Program-made: the position numbers and the translations under genes
NCBI GenBank assembly: GCA_900540385.1
Contig: UQFY01000001.1
Location: forward strand, 1-64,000
DNA from: an uncultured Mollicutes bacterium
Lineage (GTDB): Bacteria; Bacillota_I; Bacilli_A; RFN20; CAG-826
Length of the DNA: 64,000 bases
Direction: 5' to 3'
Notes under the pieces: model-generated
Told to the model about the DNA's origin: nothing
Databases searched by the model: none
The model's input: only the letters and a program-made list of their open reading frames with translations
Shown: positions 26,898 through 35,412 of the stretch, piece by piece
Layout of the letters: each line of letters starts with the position of its first letter
How positions within the stretch are numbered: the stretch's first letter is position 1

Positions 26898-27002
26898 ATC
26901 TAGAACATCTAGAAATTATCTAGAAACATCTAGAAATGTTTTAGACGTAAAATATTAAAACAGGCTATTTATCGAAAGAAAAATCTAGAAACATCTAGAA
27001 AT
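26898..27002. repeat. 105-bp direct repeat, left copy, with TCTAGA iterons
   Basis: Begins ATCTAGAACATCTAGAAAT and ends ATCTAGAAACATCTAGAAAT. It holds six TCTAGA palindromes, four in one cluster and two near the end, joined by a 65-bp link that contains GGCTATTTATCGAAAGAAAA. The copy at 28522-28626 has the same length and differs only at a few bases in the middle. A seventh TCTAGA and a TATAAA box at 27017-27022 follow, so the iterons overlap the promoter of the ATPase gene. Confidence 0.9.
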
Positions 27003-27051
27003 AGTCTAGATACTAGTATAAAATTTAACAGGAATAAAAAGGAGGTTCTTT

Positions 27052-28527
27052 ATGAAAATTAACGAGCTATTTCCAGAAATAGATAATGAAAATTATGGTA
27101 TAGAATTGAAAGTTCGCTTATTAACTGGTCTCGATAAGCAAGGCAACGATAACGAATTGAAATGGTTGAAGGAAATTGTTGCTTTCGCTAACACTCAAGG
27201 AGGCACTTTATTTTTGGGCGTTAACGATAAAACCCATGAATTGGAACCATTAGACCATTCTGGGATTGATGAAGCAGCAAGACTTCTCTATCAAAAAGTG
27301 GAAGAAAGAATAGAACCTGATATTTCCTTAAGAGTCAAAGAAATAAGCTTAGGTAAGACGTATAAAGATCAATATATTCTTCGTATCGATGTTGAAAAAT
27401 CAGAAAAAACCCCTGTCTATGTTCATGTAAATGGGATACCTGTGTGTTATATTCGTCAATTCGGTAGAGTAAAAACGGCCTCCCCTGAACAAATCGCTCA
27501 GCTTGTTGTGAAATCCACAAGGATTGCATACGATTTGGTTTTGACTGATGAAATCTATAAGGAAAAAGACTACCAGAGGTTAATTGCTAAATATGAAGAA
27601 ACGAATCCTGGAAAAAAACTAGATGATAAGACTTTGATTTCTTTCGGGTTTATGAATAATGAAAAACGTCTCTTTAAAGGTTCTTTATTATTCAAAGATA
27701 ATTGCGAAGATTTAATAACTCTTGCTAAATGCTCTGTCTATCCTGGTTTTGATAAAGGCGGGAATGTTGTTTCCGCCTCTCAATCATATCAGGGATGTCT
27801 TATATCGGTCATTTACGAAGTCGTTGACTTTGTTAAAAATCATTCCACTATTGGCTATAAAAAAACAAATGATTCGAGAATTGATCTCTCTTCTTATCCA
27901 GAAAGAGCGTTGTTTGAAGGAGTGGTTAACGCATTCGCTCATCGAAATTATTTTATTTTTGGTTCAGAGATACAGTTTGATATTTTTAAAGACCGCCTAG
28001 AAATCACTTCGCCAGGATCATTACTTGGTGGAAAGAACCTAGAACAAGAAAAACAAATTAGCCAAATTATGCCAAAAAGAAGAAATGAGCTTATTTGCAA
28101 AATACTGGAGTCTTTGCACATGATGGAAGCCAAAGGGACGGGCTTTGATAAAATCGTTGAAGAATATCGTCAAGCTAAAGAATCTCAAAAACCATTTGTT
28201 AGTTGCAACGATGATTATTTTACTTTGACATTACCTGATTTGACCTTCCAAAAAGGGGTACTCGGTGAAGGCAATCCTTATCCTGAAATCCATCTTTTAA
28301 GGGAAATTGCCTCTTCCTACGATGAGAGAATTCTTTCGTGTTGTTACTTAAAGGAAAGAACGATCACTGAAATTGCCTCTTTTTTACAAATATCTTCCTC
28401 TTCTCATCTTAGAAACGATATTCTCGAAAAACTAGTTGAAGAAGGATATCTTTTTAAAACACAAAAAGGAAAAGCGTTCTTTTATCTAACCAATAGGGCA
28501 AAGCTCGAAAAAGAAAATGCCATCTAG
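27052..28527 (+). CDS. AlbA_2/RecG-like ATP-binding protein with C-terminal winged helix
   Basis: 491 aa. Residues 15-150 are the AlbA_2 (Schlafen-type, divergent AAA_4) domain, seen in ELKWLKEIVAFANTQGGTLF followed by LGVND. Residues 270-400 are the HATPase_c_4 part (ERALFEGVVNAFAHRNYF; LEITSPGSLLGG; EAKGTGFDKIVEEY). Residues 415-485 look like a winged helix. Family members are autoregulatory or toxin-linked regulators. GGAGG precedes the ATG. The gene is enclosed by two copies of a 105-bp repeat, and its TAG stop is itself part of the first TCTAGA unit of the right copy. The iterons over its promoter suggest it binds its own flanks. Confidence 0.88.
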   Translation: MKINELFPEIDNENYGIELKVRLLTGLDKQGNDNELKWLKEIVAFANTQGGTLFLGVNDKTHELEPLDHSGIDEAARLLYQKVEERIEPDISLRVKEISLGKTYKDQYILRIDVEKSEKTPVYVHVNGIPVCYIRQFGRVKTASPEQIAQLVVKSTRIAYDLVLTDEIYKEKDYQRLIAKYEETNPGKKLDDKTLISFGFMNNEKRLFKGSLLFKDNCEDLITLAKCSVYPGFDKGGNVVSASQSYQGCLISVIYEVVDFVKNHSTIGYKKTNDSRIDLSSYPERALFEGVVNAFAHRNYFIFGSEIQFDIFKDRLEITSPGSLLGGKNLEQEKQISQIMPKRRNELICKILESLHMMEAKGTGFDKIVEEYRQAKESQKPFVSCNDDYFTLTLPDLTFQKGVLGEGNPYPEIHLLREIASSYDERILSCCYLKERTITEIASFLQISSSSHLRNDILEKLVEEGYLFKTQKGKAFFYLTNRAKLEKENAI

Positions 28528-28626
28528 AACATCTAGAAATTATCTAGAAACATCTAGAAATGTTTTTAGCATTAAATATTAAAAATGGCTATTTATCGAA
28601 AGAAAAATCTAGAAACATCTAGAAAT
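28522..28626. repeat. 105-bp direct repeat, right copy
   Basis: Same unit as at 26898-27002, 1624 bp away, in direct orientation; the mismatches cluster at 28562-28588. The stop codon of the ATPase gene (ATC TAG) lies inside the first iteron. Confidence 0.9.
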
Positions 28627-28696
28627 TCAAGAAATATAGCCAATGTTAAAACCCATTCATTTTTAGAATGGTTCTGATGGTTTTTCCTTTTGAATA

Positions 28697-28861
28697 TTAC
28701 TTTCCTTCCTTTTTCTTGGCTTTGTTATAGTCCTTTATGAGCTCTTTGGCTTTTCTAGAAACCTTCTTCTTTTTAAAAAGAAGGGGATATAGCTTATAGA
28801 AAATAACGGCAAGGATCGCTAAAACAACACATAAAACAACAACGACATCTACCCAATTCAT
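28697..28861 (-). CDS. Small membrane protein co-translated with FeoB, 54 aa
   Basis: MNWVDVVVVLCVVLAILAVI begins a single membrane helix (residues 4-24); the rest is a Lys-rich cytoplasmic tail ending KKKEGK. The start overlaps the feoB stop by four bases (ATGA), so it is translated with FeoB. It occupies the position of FeoC or of the FeoB-associated Cys-rich membrane protein, but it lacks the Cys cluster of the latter (only Cys11) and the winged helix of the former. Likely a small partner of the transporter. Confidence 0.7.
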   Translation of the reverse strand: MNWVDVVVVLCVVLAILAVIFYKLYPLLFKKKKVSRKAKELIKDYNKAKKKEGK

Positions 28862-30975
28862 AAGCCACTCACCCCCATAAAGCCATTACAGGCCCAGCCA
28901 ATCGTCCCAATGATCGTAGATATTAGGTAAGCAATAAGCAATTCCATTCCCATGGTGAAGAGAAGTTTCTTTGCAGAACCTAACTCTCTTCTTAAGGTGG
29001 TCACGGCTGAGATACACGGGATAGAGAAAAGATTAAAGCAAAGGAAGGATAATGACGTAAGTATTCCGTTAGCGTCCATCGTAGCAAGGAAAGAGAATGG
29101 CGAAGAGGGGGAGAGGATGTTACTTCCTCCGCCTGCAATAACGGATAAAGAGGATACGATTTGTTCCTTTGCGATAAGACCTTGTATAGCAGAAACCGTT
29201 AATCCCCAAGAATAATGCCCTCCGAAAGCAGGGATAAACAAATAGGCTAGAATCTTACCGATGCTCGCAAGTATAGAAGCAGAGACGTTCATTGAATCAA
29301 GATTCTTAAAACTTCCAACGGGTCCAACATATTGCATGCTCCAAGTAAATCTTGTGAAGAACCATACCAAAAAGGTACATAAGAAGATGGTGGTTCCCGC
29401 TCTTTCAAGGAAGTCTAGCGTCTTATCCTTTGCATCACGATAAACATAATAGGCATTAGGCAATTTATATTCCGGCAGTTCAGAAATGAAAGAATCGTCT
29501 CCATCCTTAAAGAAAAATTTCTTCAAGATGATGGCTGCTAGCAAGATTATGGCAATAGAGAAGATATAGCAAAGGAAGGTTACTAACCACCCCGCTTTAG
29601 GGAAGATGAGACTTGCTAAAAGAGACATAATAGGAAGCTTGGCATTGCAAGGAATAAAAGGAACAAGCATTGCCGTCATTTCTTTTTCCTTTGGATTTTC
29701 AACCGTTCTTGCCGTCATAATCCCTGGAACGGAGCAACCTGTACCCACAATAAAAGGAATAATGGATTTGCCAGATAAACCGAATTTCTTAAAGACTGCG
29801 TCTAAGAAAAAGGCAATTCTAGACATATATCCTGTCGCTTCCAAAATGGATAAGCAAATAAATAACATCACTAATTGAGGAACGAAAGACAAAACAGTGG
29901 AGATACCTCCAATAATGCCGTTGGCAATCAAATCAGAAGCCCAAACGGAACCGCCTGCATTTTCGATAGCATCGCCTAATATCGGTCCTAAGCCTTCTAT
30001 CTCAAAAGGAACTTCATGGAAGAAAATGCTTATGGAAGTGGAACCGTTAAACAAAGCGTCGATGAAATCGCTCGTAATTGATCCAACAACCCCAACCGAT
30101 AAGAAATACATCAAACCGATTGCCAACAAGAAAATAGGCAAGGCTAAAAACTTATTGAGGACGATTTTGTCTAATTTATCCGTCAAAGATTCAGGCATTG
30201 GACTTTGAGCGCAACATTCTTGCTTTATCTTCGTCACATACTGATAACGACCATCCGCGATGATTTGTTCCGCATCCATGTCGTATTTCTTTTCTAAGGA
30301 TGCAACCTCTTTCTTTGTTGAGCCGTTATTCAATGCTTGATAAAAAGGATCGTTTTCAAAGAGTTTTACGGCAGAGAAACGGAGTTCTCTCTTATCTTCT
30401 AGTTCGTTATAGAGGTCATTTTGCAAATGATCCAATTCTTTTTCAACATCTGGAGCAAAGATTTTCTTCTTCGGGTTCTTACGATATTTTCTGTCTCTAA
30501 TCAAAGAAATAAGGTCGTCAATTCCTTCCCCTGTTTTAGCGGAGATTCGTACAATGGATACGCCTAATTCTTCTTCAAGCTTCTTAAAATCGATATGGAT
30601 ACCTTTCTTTTCTAGAATATCCGCCATATTCATTGCGACAATGACATCCGCATCTAATTCCATCAATTGCGTCGTTAAATAAAGGGAACGTTCCATAGCG
30701 GTAGCGTCCACGATATTGACGATTAAATCAGGATTGGCATCTAAGCAAAAAGAACGCGTTACTTGTTCTTCGCTCGTGTATGGAGAAAGAGAATATACCC
30801 CAGGGGTATCCACTAAAAGGAGACTCTTTTCACCTTTGATATATCCTTCTTTTCTTTCGATGGTCACGCCAGGCCAGTTACCGATTGTAGCGTTTTGACC
30901 AGTGAGGGCATTAAATAAAGTTGTTTTGCCAGCGTTCTGGTTACCAACTAAGCCGATGATCATTTTCTCACTCAT
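28858..30975 (-). CDS. feoB: Ferrous iron transporter FeoB
   Basis: 705 aa. The N-terminal G domain has G1 GNQNAGKT (11-18), G3 DTPG (56-59) and G4 NMAD (115-118); a helical guanine-dissociation-inhibitor-like region follows (about 165-265). From about residue 285 the two gate domains and their membrane helices follow, with the FeoB signature PFIVGTGCSVPGIMTAR near 420. It imports Fe2+ across the inner membrane. It overlaps feoA by four bases on one side and a small membrane protein on the other, so three proteins come from one message. Expression is probably iron-regulated, but I do not see a confident Fur box before feoA. Confidence 0.96.
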   Translation of the reverse strand: MSEKMIIGLVGNQNAGKTTLFNALTGQNATIGNWPGVTIERKEGYIKGEKSLLLVDTPGVYSLSPYTSEEQVTRSFCLDANPDLIVNIVDATAMERSLYLTTQLMELDADVIVAMNMADILEKKGIHIDFKKLEEELGVSIVRISAKTGEGIDDLISLIRDRKYRKNPKKKIFAPDVEKELDHLQNDLYNELEDKRELRFSAVKLFENDPFYQALNNGSTKKEVASLEKKYDMDAEQIIADGRYQYVTKIKQECCAQSPMPESLTDKLDKIVLNKFLALPIFLLAIGLMYFLSVGVVGSITSDFIDALFNGSTSISIFFHEVPFEIEGLGPILGDAIENAGGSVWASDLIANGIIGGISTVLSFVPQLVMLFICLSILEATGYMSRIAFFLDAVFKKFGLSGKSIIPFIVGTGCSVPGIMTARTVENPKEKEMTAMLVPFIPCNAKLPIMSLLASLIFPKAGWLVTFLCYIFSIAIILLAAIILKKFFFKDGDDSFISELPEYKLPNAYYVYRDAKDKTLDFLERAGTTIFLCTFLVWFFTRFTWSMQYVGPVGSFKNLDSMNVSASILASIGKILAYLFIPAFGGHYSWGLTVSAIQGLIAKEQIVSSLSVIAGGGSNILSPSSPFSFLATMDANGILTSLSFLCFNLFSIPCISAVTTLRRELGSAKKLLFTMGMELLIAYLISTIIGTIGWACNGFMGVSGL

Positions 30976-31265
30976 TTTTCATTACCTATTACAACGACAT
31001 CGATGTTTTTTAAATCTTCGATACGCATCGCTAATTCGTATCCACGTAGCTCTATATCAATTGGGTTACCAAATGGCGCGACTTTTTTCACTTTCACTGT
31101 GACACCTCTGGTTATGCCCATATCTAAAAGATGTCTTTTTAATGCAGCATTATCATTATGGAAGTCTAAGACTTTTGCAACTTGGCCTTTTCTTAAATCA
31201 GATAGATGGCCATGATCGCCTATCTTTAAGTTTTGGCGATGTTTCGTTGAATCGTTAACGCTCAT
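30972..31265 (-). CDS. feoA: Ferrous iron transport protein FeoA
   Basis: 97 aa, an SH3-like FeoA domain (LSDLRKGQVAKVLDF, then LLDMGITRGVTVKV and the PIDIELRGYELAMR strand). It is a cytoplasmic partner of FeoB. The Shine-Dalgarno AGAGGATA precedes the ATG, and TATAAT lies at 31287-31292 on the minus strand. The first 20 residues are a polar extension before the domain. First gene of the feoA-feoB-small protein operon, overlapping feoB by four bases. Confidence 0.95.
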   Translation of the reverse strand: MSVNDSTKHRQNLKIGDHGHLSDLRKGQVAKVLDFHNDNAALKRHLLDMGITRGVTVKVKKVAPFGNPIDIELRGYELAMRIEDLKNIDVVVIGNEK

Positions 31266-31870
31266 ACTTATCCTCTATACTGGAATATTATAGCCTTTAT
31301 CCTTATTAGAATATGCAAGATGCTATAAGCTTATTAAAAATGTAATAGCCTCACTTGTAAAAAGCCACGAAAGCAAAAAATATCGTTTCGTGGCTTTTTA
31401 CTATATAACCATTCAAAAAGAACCTTCTATTTCTAAAATGAAGAGAAATATGCATAAATACTAAGTATTTTCTTATTTAATTGACGAAATGAATTGCAAA
31501 AAGGGTAATATTGAAGAAAGATCTTAGCCACGAAACGTTATTTTTTTGTTTCACGGCTACGATAAACAGGAGCATCTACGGATTATATAAAAACGAATAT
31601 TCTTCCATATTTGCAAATGTTATAAGCCTAGATGATTTGCTCCGATTTTGATTTCTCCAATTTATAGTCATCGCTTAAAGAAGTGACGCATTAAGAACGT
31701 CATTACTTTTAACTTTCAACAAAAAAGCATGAATGATAGGGATTTGTTTAACTGCTAGGGAATCTGTTTAAACTACTTTTTCTTTGTCTTCATTAGTATT
31801 AATTTGATGAAAAAGGAAAACTCATCCGAATAAAAAGAGCAAAAGAATAATCAATCGTAAAGGAAAAAAT
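31266..31870. other. 605-bp intergenic region between feoA and the next gene
   Basis: Holds the feo promoter region, the two related GCCACGAAA hairpins (31359-31399 and 31525-31559), and otherwise AT-rich sequence in which I see no gene, RNA motif or repeat. AAAGGA before 31871 serves the next gene. Confidence 0.6.
31359..31399. terminator. Perfect 14-bp hairpin, bidirectional terminator shape
   Basis: AAAAAGCCACGAAA (31359-31372) and TTTCGTGGCTTTTT (31386-31399) with a 13-base loop. T runs on both strands. It lies upstream of the feoA promoter, so it may shield feo from traffic coming from the right. A related hairpin with GCCACGAAAC and GTTTCACGGC arms lies at 31525-31559. Confidence 0.65.
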
Positions 31871-32470
31871 ATGGCAGATTTACAGGCGATTTTTGATAGT
31901 TGTAGGGAGGCGTATAAAGAAAGCCACTTTAAGATTAGTGCGATGGGAGAGTGGCTTAGCGAACGTTTGGACAATGGGAAAAAGGAAAGATTTAATTCGG
32001 AGCTTCTTTGTAGGAACTTTGATATCGTTCTTCAGTTCTCTTTGTTACAAATTGCGGTCACAGATAATGATTTAGACTCAAAAGAAGTGGTTTTCATTCG
32101 GGAATTAACAATAAATGGCGATCTTATTGAGTATCTTAATTCTCTTGTCGAAAACAAAATTGACTGGGAAACGGTCTATAATGCAGACGTTTTCGAATTG
32201 AAGAGATTACTTAAAGATGTTGAACCGCTTATAGAAAGTTTGAGTAATGATCTCGCTACCGCTTTTGCTATTTGTGATGCAAGTACTGTTCATAATTACG
32301 TATCTGATTTGAAAACGTCGATTTTCGTCATCGTCAATGGCTTAGGCAAAATGGATGGTGATTTCTCCTATTTAGAGCAACATGCCGATTGTCTTGTTAT
32401 CCGTTTGGCTTCAGAAATTGAAAGAAGAAAACAAAAACTGAAAATACAATTCCCGGAAGACTTTAATTAA
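31871..32470 (+). CDS. Hypothetical protein, 199 aa, weak TerB-like look
   Basis: Soluble, helical, acidic protein with AAAGGA eight bases before the ATG. Two segments, LQIAVTDNDLDSKEVVFIRE (residues 57-76) and VNGLGKMDGDFSYLE (157-171), each with a small Asp/Glu-rich turn between helices, resemble the metal-binding turns of TerB-like helical domains; this is a weak resemblance. It is followed by a 26-codon frame at 32482 that may be the stump of a second gene, then by the opposite-facing ATPase gene. Confidence 0.65.
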   Translation: MADLQAIFDSCREAYKESHFKISAMGEWLSERLDNGKKERFNSELLCRNFDIVLQFSLLQIAVTDNDLDSKEVVFIRELTINGDLIEYLNSLVENKIDWETVYNADVFELKRLLKDVEPLIESLSNDLATAFAICDASTVHNYVSDLKTSIFVIVNGLGKMDGDFSYLEQHADCLVIRLASEIERRKQKLKIQFPEDFN

Positions 32471-32481
32471 GGAAAAGTTTT

Positions 32482-32562
32482 ATGGATAAAGCAACATTAC
32501 AACAACTTAGTTATGCGAAGGGGTTTTGGAATTCCTGGATAAATAAAGGTCCTGGAGTTTGA
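32482..32562 (+). pseudogene. 26-codon frame, probable stump of a truncated gene
   Basis: ATG eleven bases after the preceding stop, with GGAAAAG as a poor ribosome site; it encodes MDKATLQQLSYAKGFWNSWI and stops after NKGPGV. It reads like the beginning of a gene whose remainder was lost next to the ATPase gene. It could equally be meaningless. Confidence 0.25.
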
Positions 32563-32616
32563 AGTGAGACCCAAATGGTGGATTTGCTTCTAATATCCCA
32601 GTTGAACAAAGGGTTT

Positions 32617-33969
32617 TTAATCGTTTATCGGCACAAAAGTTTTCATCATTCTTTTTAACAAAAATGTGCAGAAATATGGAAAAGTGTATATATGTTCGTT
32701 GTAACCGATATTGTTTGCTGATAATTTGAAACCGTATGCAATGTCCGGATATTCGTTAGAAGAGATCAATGTTCTTAAAGACTTTGAATGGCCGCCTTTT
32801 GCTTTTACTTCGATAGGTATCAGATTATTTGCCGTACGAATGAAGAAGTCTTCTTCTAATGTTCCATTCTCTTTTTTGTAGTAGTAGAGCTTGTAACCGG
32901 ATTTAACTAACGCTTCAGCGACGATGTTTTCATAAAGCGCACCTTTATAAACACCAAGATTTTTATTTGCTCGCAAATCTTCTTGCGATTCTTCATCTAA
33001 GAGCGAAACAAGCAAACCCGTATCAGAGAAATACAACTTATATTTGTCAATATCGCAATTCCCTGAGAGGGGTAATTCCGCCACATTCAAACAATAACAC
33101 GCGTTGATGACTCCTGCGTCTACAAGCCATTCGGTGCAACCACGATAATCACGGAATTTCGCATTTTTTTCGACTTTCGAAATCTGGAATTTTTTGTTTT
33201 CCTTCGCTAATTGAGACGGAACACTATTGAAAACGTTTAATATTCTTGTTTGATCAATCCCCTCTGCATATTTCCTTATGTCTTCTTTATAGTCGGCTAT
33301 AAGCTGATGTTGGGTATCGAGAGAGCCTTCAAAAGTCCCTTTCTCTATATATTCTTTTATAACTGCAGGCATTCCGCCAAGAATCACGTAGTCTAGGAAA
33401 ATCCCATGAAATAGGGACATTTCAAGTTCACTAAAAGGAGTAAGTGTTTTCATGTGCGAAAGAATATCTTCTATTGTTGCTTCGCTATAACCCTTCGCCC
33501 ATAGAAATTCTTCGAAATCCATTGAATACATCTCGTAGTCAGTCTTATATCCAACGCTGTTACTTTCAATCTTTTTGTAATTTATTCCAAGCATAGAGCC
33601 GCTGCAAATAACGTCAAAACGCCCATCTTCCTTAAAGAACTTCAAAGAAGTTGCAATATCGGGAAAATCGCTTATTTCATCAAAAAATATTAATGTTTTC
33701 CCAGGTATAAAGGATTTAGAAGGGTCCAGCAATGAAATATTTTTTATGATTGCTGAAGCGCTATACCCATCTAAGGTTATTTTTTTATACTTTTCGTCTT
33801 TTACGAAATTGATTTCAATGACACTTTGATAACCTGCCACTTTGGCAAAATGCCTAATGGATTCGGTTTTACCTACTTGTCGGCATCCCTTGACTATTAA
33901 AGGCTTTTTGTCTTTGTCTTCCTTCCATTTTAAAAGAAAGCCATCTATCTTACGTTTTAAATAGGCCAT
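32617..33969 (-). CDS. AAA_14/DUF4143-type ATPase with PD-(D/E)XK-like C-terminus
   Basis: 450 aa. AAA core with Walker A KGCRQVGKT (27-35) and Walker B TLIFFDEIS (near 95), sensor-like ICSGSMLG, then a DUF4143 region. Near residue 370 EEDFFIRTANNLIPIEVKAKG keeps the Asp and E-x-K of a PD-(D/E)XK nuclease fold, unlike the two paralogues in this window, which read IQSA there. The function of this very common family is unknown; roles in toxin-like or selfish DNA maintenance have been suggested. Three 19-bp repeats with a 33-bp period lie 70-150 bp before its start. Confidence 0.88.
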   Translation of the reverse strand: MAYLKRKIDGFLLKWKEDKDKKPLIVKGCRQVGKTESIRHFAKVAGYQSVIEINFVKDEKYKKITLDGYSASAIIKNISLLDPSKSFIPGKTLIFFDEISDFPDIATSLKFFKEDGRFDVICSGSMLGINYKKIESNSVGYKTDYEMYSMDFEEFLWAKGYSEATIEDILSHMKTLTPFSELEMSLFHGIFLDYVILGGMPAVIKEYIEKGTFEGSLDTQHQLIADYKEDIRKYAEGIDQTRILNVFNSVPSQLAKENKKFQISKVEKNAKFRDYRGCTEWLVDAGVINACYCLNVAELPLSGNCDIDKYKLYFSDTGLLVSLLDEESQEDLRANKNLGVYKGALYENIVAEALVKSGYKLYYYKKENGTLEEDFFIRTANNLIPIEVKAKGGHSKSLRTLISSNEYPDIAYGFKLSANNIGYNEHIYTFPYFCTFLLKRMMKTFVPIND

Positions 33970-34356
33970 TTCTATAAAAACCTCCGAAAAATTCTAAAAA
34001 TATTATGCTAAGTTTGTAGATAAAAATCAATGTCGCTCACATTTTCGTAGCGAAAAATATTAATGTTAAACACCTTTTCGTAGCGAAAATAATGCACTCC
34101 ACACACATTTTATTAGGGAAAAGATGTGTTCAACTGGTTTTTAACTGCCAACTTATGGCGCTTTGTTGGTGAGTTTGGAATAGCAAATCGAATTCGATAA
34201 GCTTACGAAGGCTTTATGTTTTGATACTGAAACTCCTTAAAAATGTTGTGGCAATTTTGGGAATTTCTTAAAAAATTGCTACATTCATGGGAAATCGTCT
34301 AAATGCTAACTGAAAGCCTTATGAGACTTATTGTGAAATAAAACGTCCATCGGGAA
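33970..34356. other. Intergenic region upstream of the AAA_14 gene
   Basis: Apart from the three iterons at 34038-34122, the stretch to 34356 shows no gene, RNA motif or terminator that I can support. Confidence 0.5.
34038..34122. repeat. Three 19-bp iterons with exact 33-bp period
   Basis: CACATTTTCGTAGCGAAAA at 34038-34056, CACCTTTTCGTAGCGAAAA at 34071-34089 and a degenerate CACATTTTATTAGGGAAAA at 34104-34122. The core TTTTCG-TAG-CGAAAA is an inverted repeat. Upstream of the ATPase gene at 32617-33969, so probably its operator. The spacers (14 bp) are too short and unlike for CRISPR. Confidence 0.8.
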
Positions 34357-35400
34357 TCAGTCTTTCTGTTGCTCTTCCATGCCTGCTGAAGCAGTCTTTT
34401 GTTCTTCGACAAACTTCTCAGCTTTTTTCTTTGTTTGCTCAGGAACGTGATATTCTTTCTTCTTCTTTTCTTCTACGACAACACGGTCATAGTCGAAATC
34501 GATACCGTTTTTCAAGAAAATCTGATGGTATTCTCTTAAGATATCTCTTTGCACTTGGAAACGGTCCTCTTCTTTGCATTTAGCAAGGATCTTTAATACG
34601 GCATTGCTTGCTTTGTATTCGGAAACGCCTTTGTAGAAAGGCCCTTCAATGATTTCAGGGATCTTTTCCTTCATGGCAGGAAGGTTCTCTTTCAATATTT
34701 TCTCTACCAATTCGATAGGGACATCATAGCTGACTTCACAATCTACGACTGCTAAGGATAATTCACGAGAAAGATTAACGACATTCTTAATGTCAGAATT
34801 GTTGATGATTTTGATATTTCCAGCAGCATCCGTAATTTTTGTGGCGCGGATACCAATTTCCGTTACGGTTCCTCTAAAACCATCGATGGATACAATCTCA
34901 CCAACGTTATACTCATTTTCAAAGATGATGAAAACGCCAGCGATAATATCAGCGATAAGCGATTGGGCTCCAAGACCTATGATCAGGGTGATAACACCAA
35001 CCGATTCCCAAATAGCTCTTGTATTCACGCCGAAAGCATTCAAGATAAGGAAGAAGAGGGCAATTGCACTTCCGTATTTGATAAGGCCATCCAATAGAGT
35101 GATAACGGTCTTGGCACGATCAGAGCGTTGCATGATGTTTTTAAAAATCATTCGAATTAGCTTAGATAAAGCGATAACGATAACAATTAAGATCAAGCAA
35201 TGGATGAAAACCTTGTAGTTTGCTTGTAACATCCCTGGGATTGCGCTTAGGTCTATGACGTTTTCTTTTGACCAAGGGACGAAACCGTTCTCTGGTGGCA
35301 AAGCCAATTGCAAAATGCAAATCAAAACAAATAGAAATAAGATTGCACTTAGCAATATCGTCGAGATCCATTTCGACACCTTTCTCTTTTTCTTTTCCAT
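34357..35400 (-). CDS. MscS-family mechanosensitive channel
   Basis: 347 aa. Membrane helices at about 12-32, 57-77 and 103-122, followed by the pore-lining helix (VGVITLIIGLGAQSLIADII) and the MscS beta domain beginning FENEYNVGEIVSIDGFRGTV with TEIGIRATKI. The last 60 residues are a charged Lys/Glu tail that is likely cytoplasmic. Small MscS-like channels release solutes on osmotic downshock. It lies 12 bp after the 719-aa surface protein gene on the same strand, so they are co-transcribed; the pairing suggests envelope stress or turgor control. Confidence 0.9.
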   Translation of the reverse strand: MEKKKRKVSKWISTILLSAILFLFVLICILQLALPPENGFVPWSKENVIDLSAIPGMLQANYKVFIHCLILIVIVIALSKLIRMIFKNIMQRSDRAKTVITLLDGLIKYGSAIALFFLILNAFGVNTRAIWESVGVITLIIGLGAQSLIADIIAGVFIIFENEYNVGEIVSIDGFRGTVTEIGIRATKITDAAGNIKIINNSDIKNVVNLSRELSLAVVDCEVSYDVPIELVEKILKENLPAMKEKIPEIIEGPFYKGVSEYKASNAVLKILAKCKEEDRFQVQRDILREYHQIFLKNGIDFDYDRVVVEEKKKKEYHVPEQTKKKAEKFVEEQKTASAGMEEQQKD

Positions 35401-35412
35401 ATCATTTACCTC

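Noticed and set aside
31266..31330. Fur box before feoA
   Set aside because: I looked for the 7-1-7 and 19-bp Fur patterns in the promoter; only AT-rich partial matches are present.
34038..34122. CRISPR-like regular spacing
   Set aside because: Only three 19-bp units, 14-bp spacers, no cas genes; an operator array fits better. The same holds for 26898-27002 and 41132-41222.
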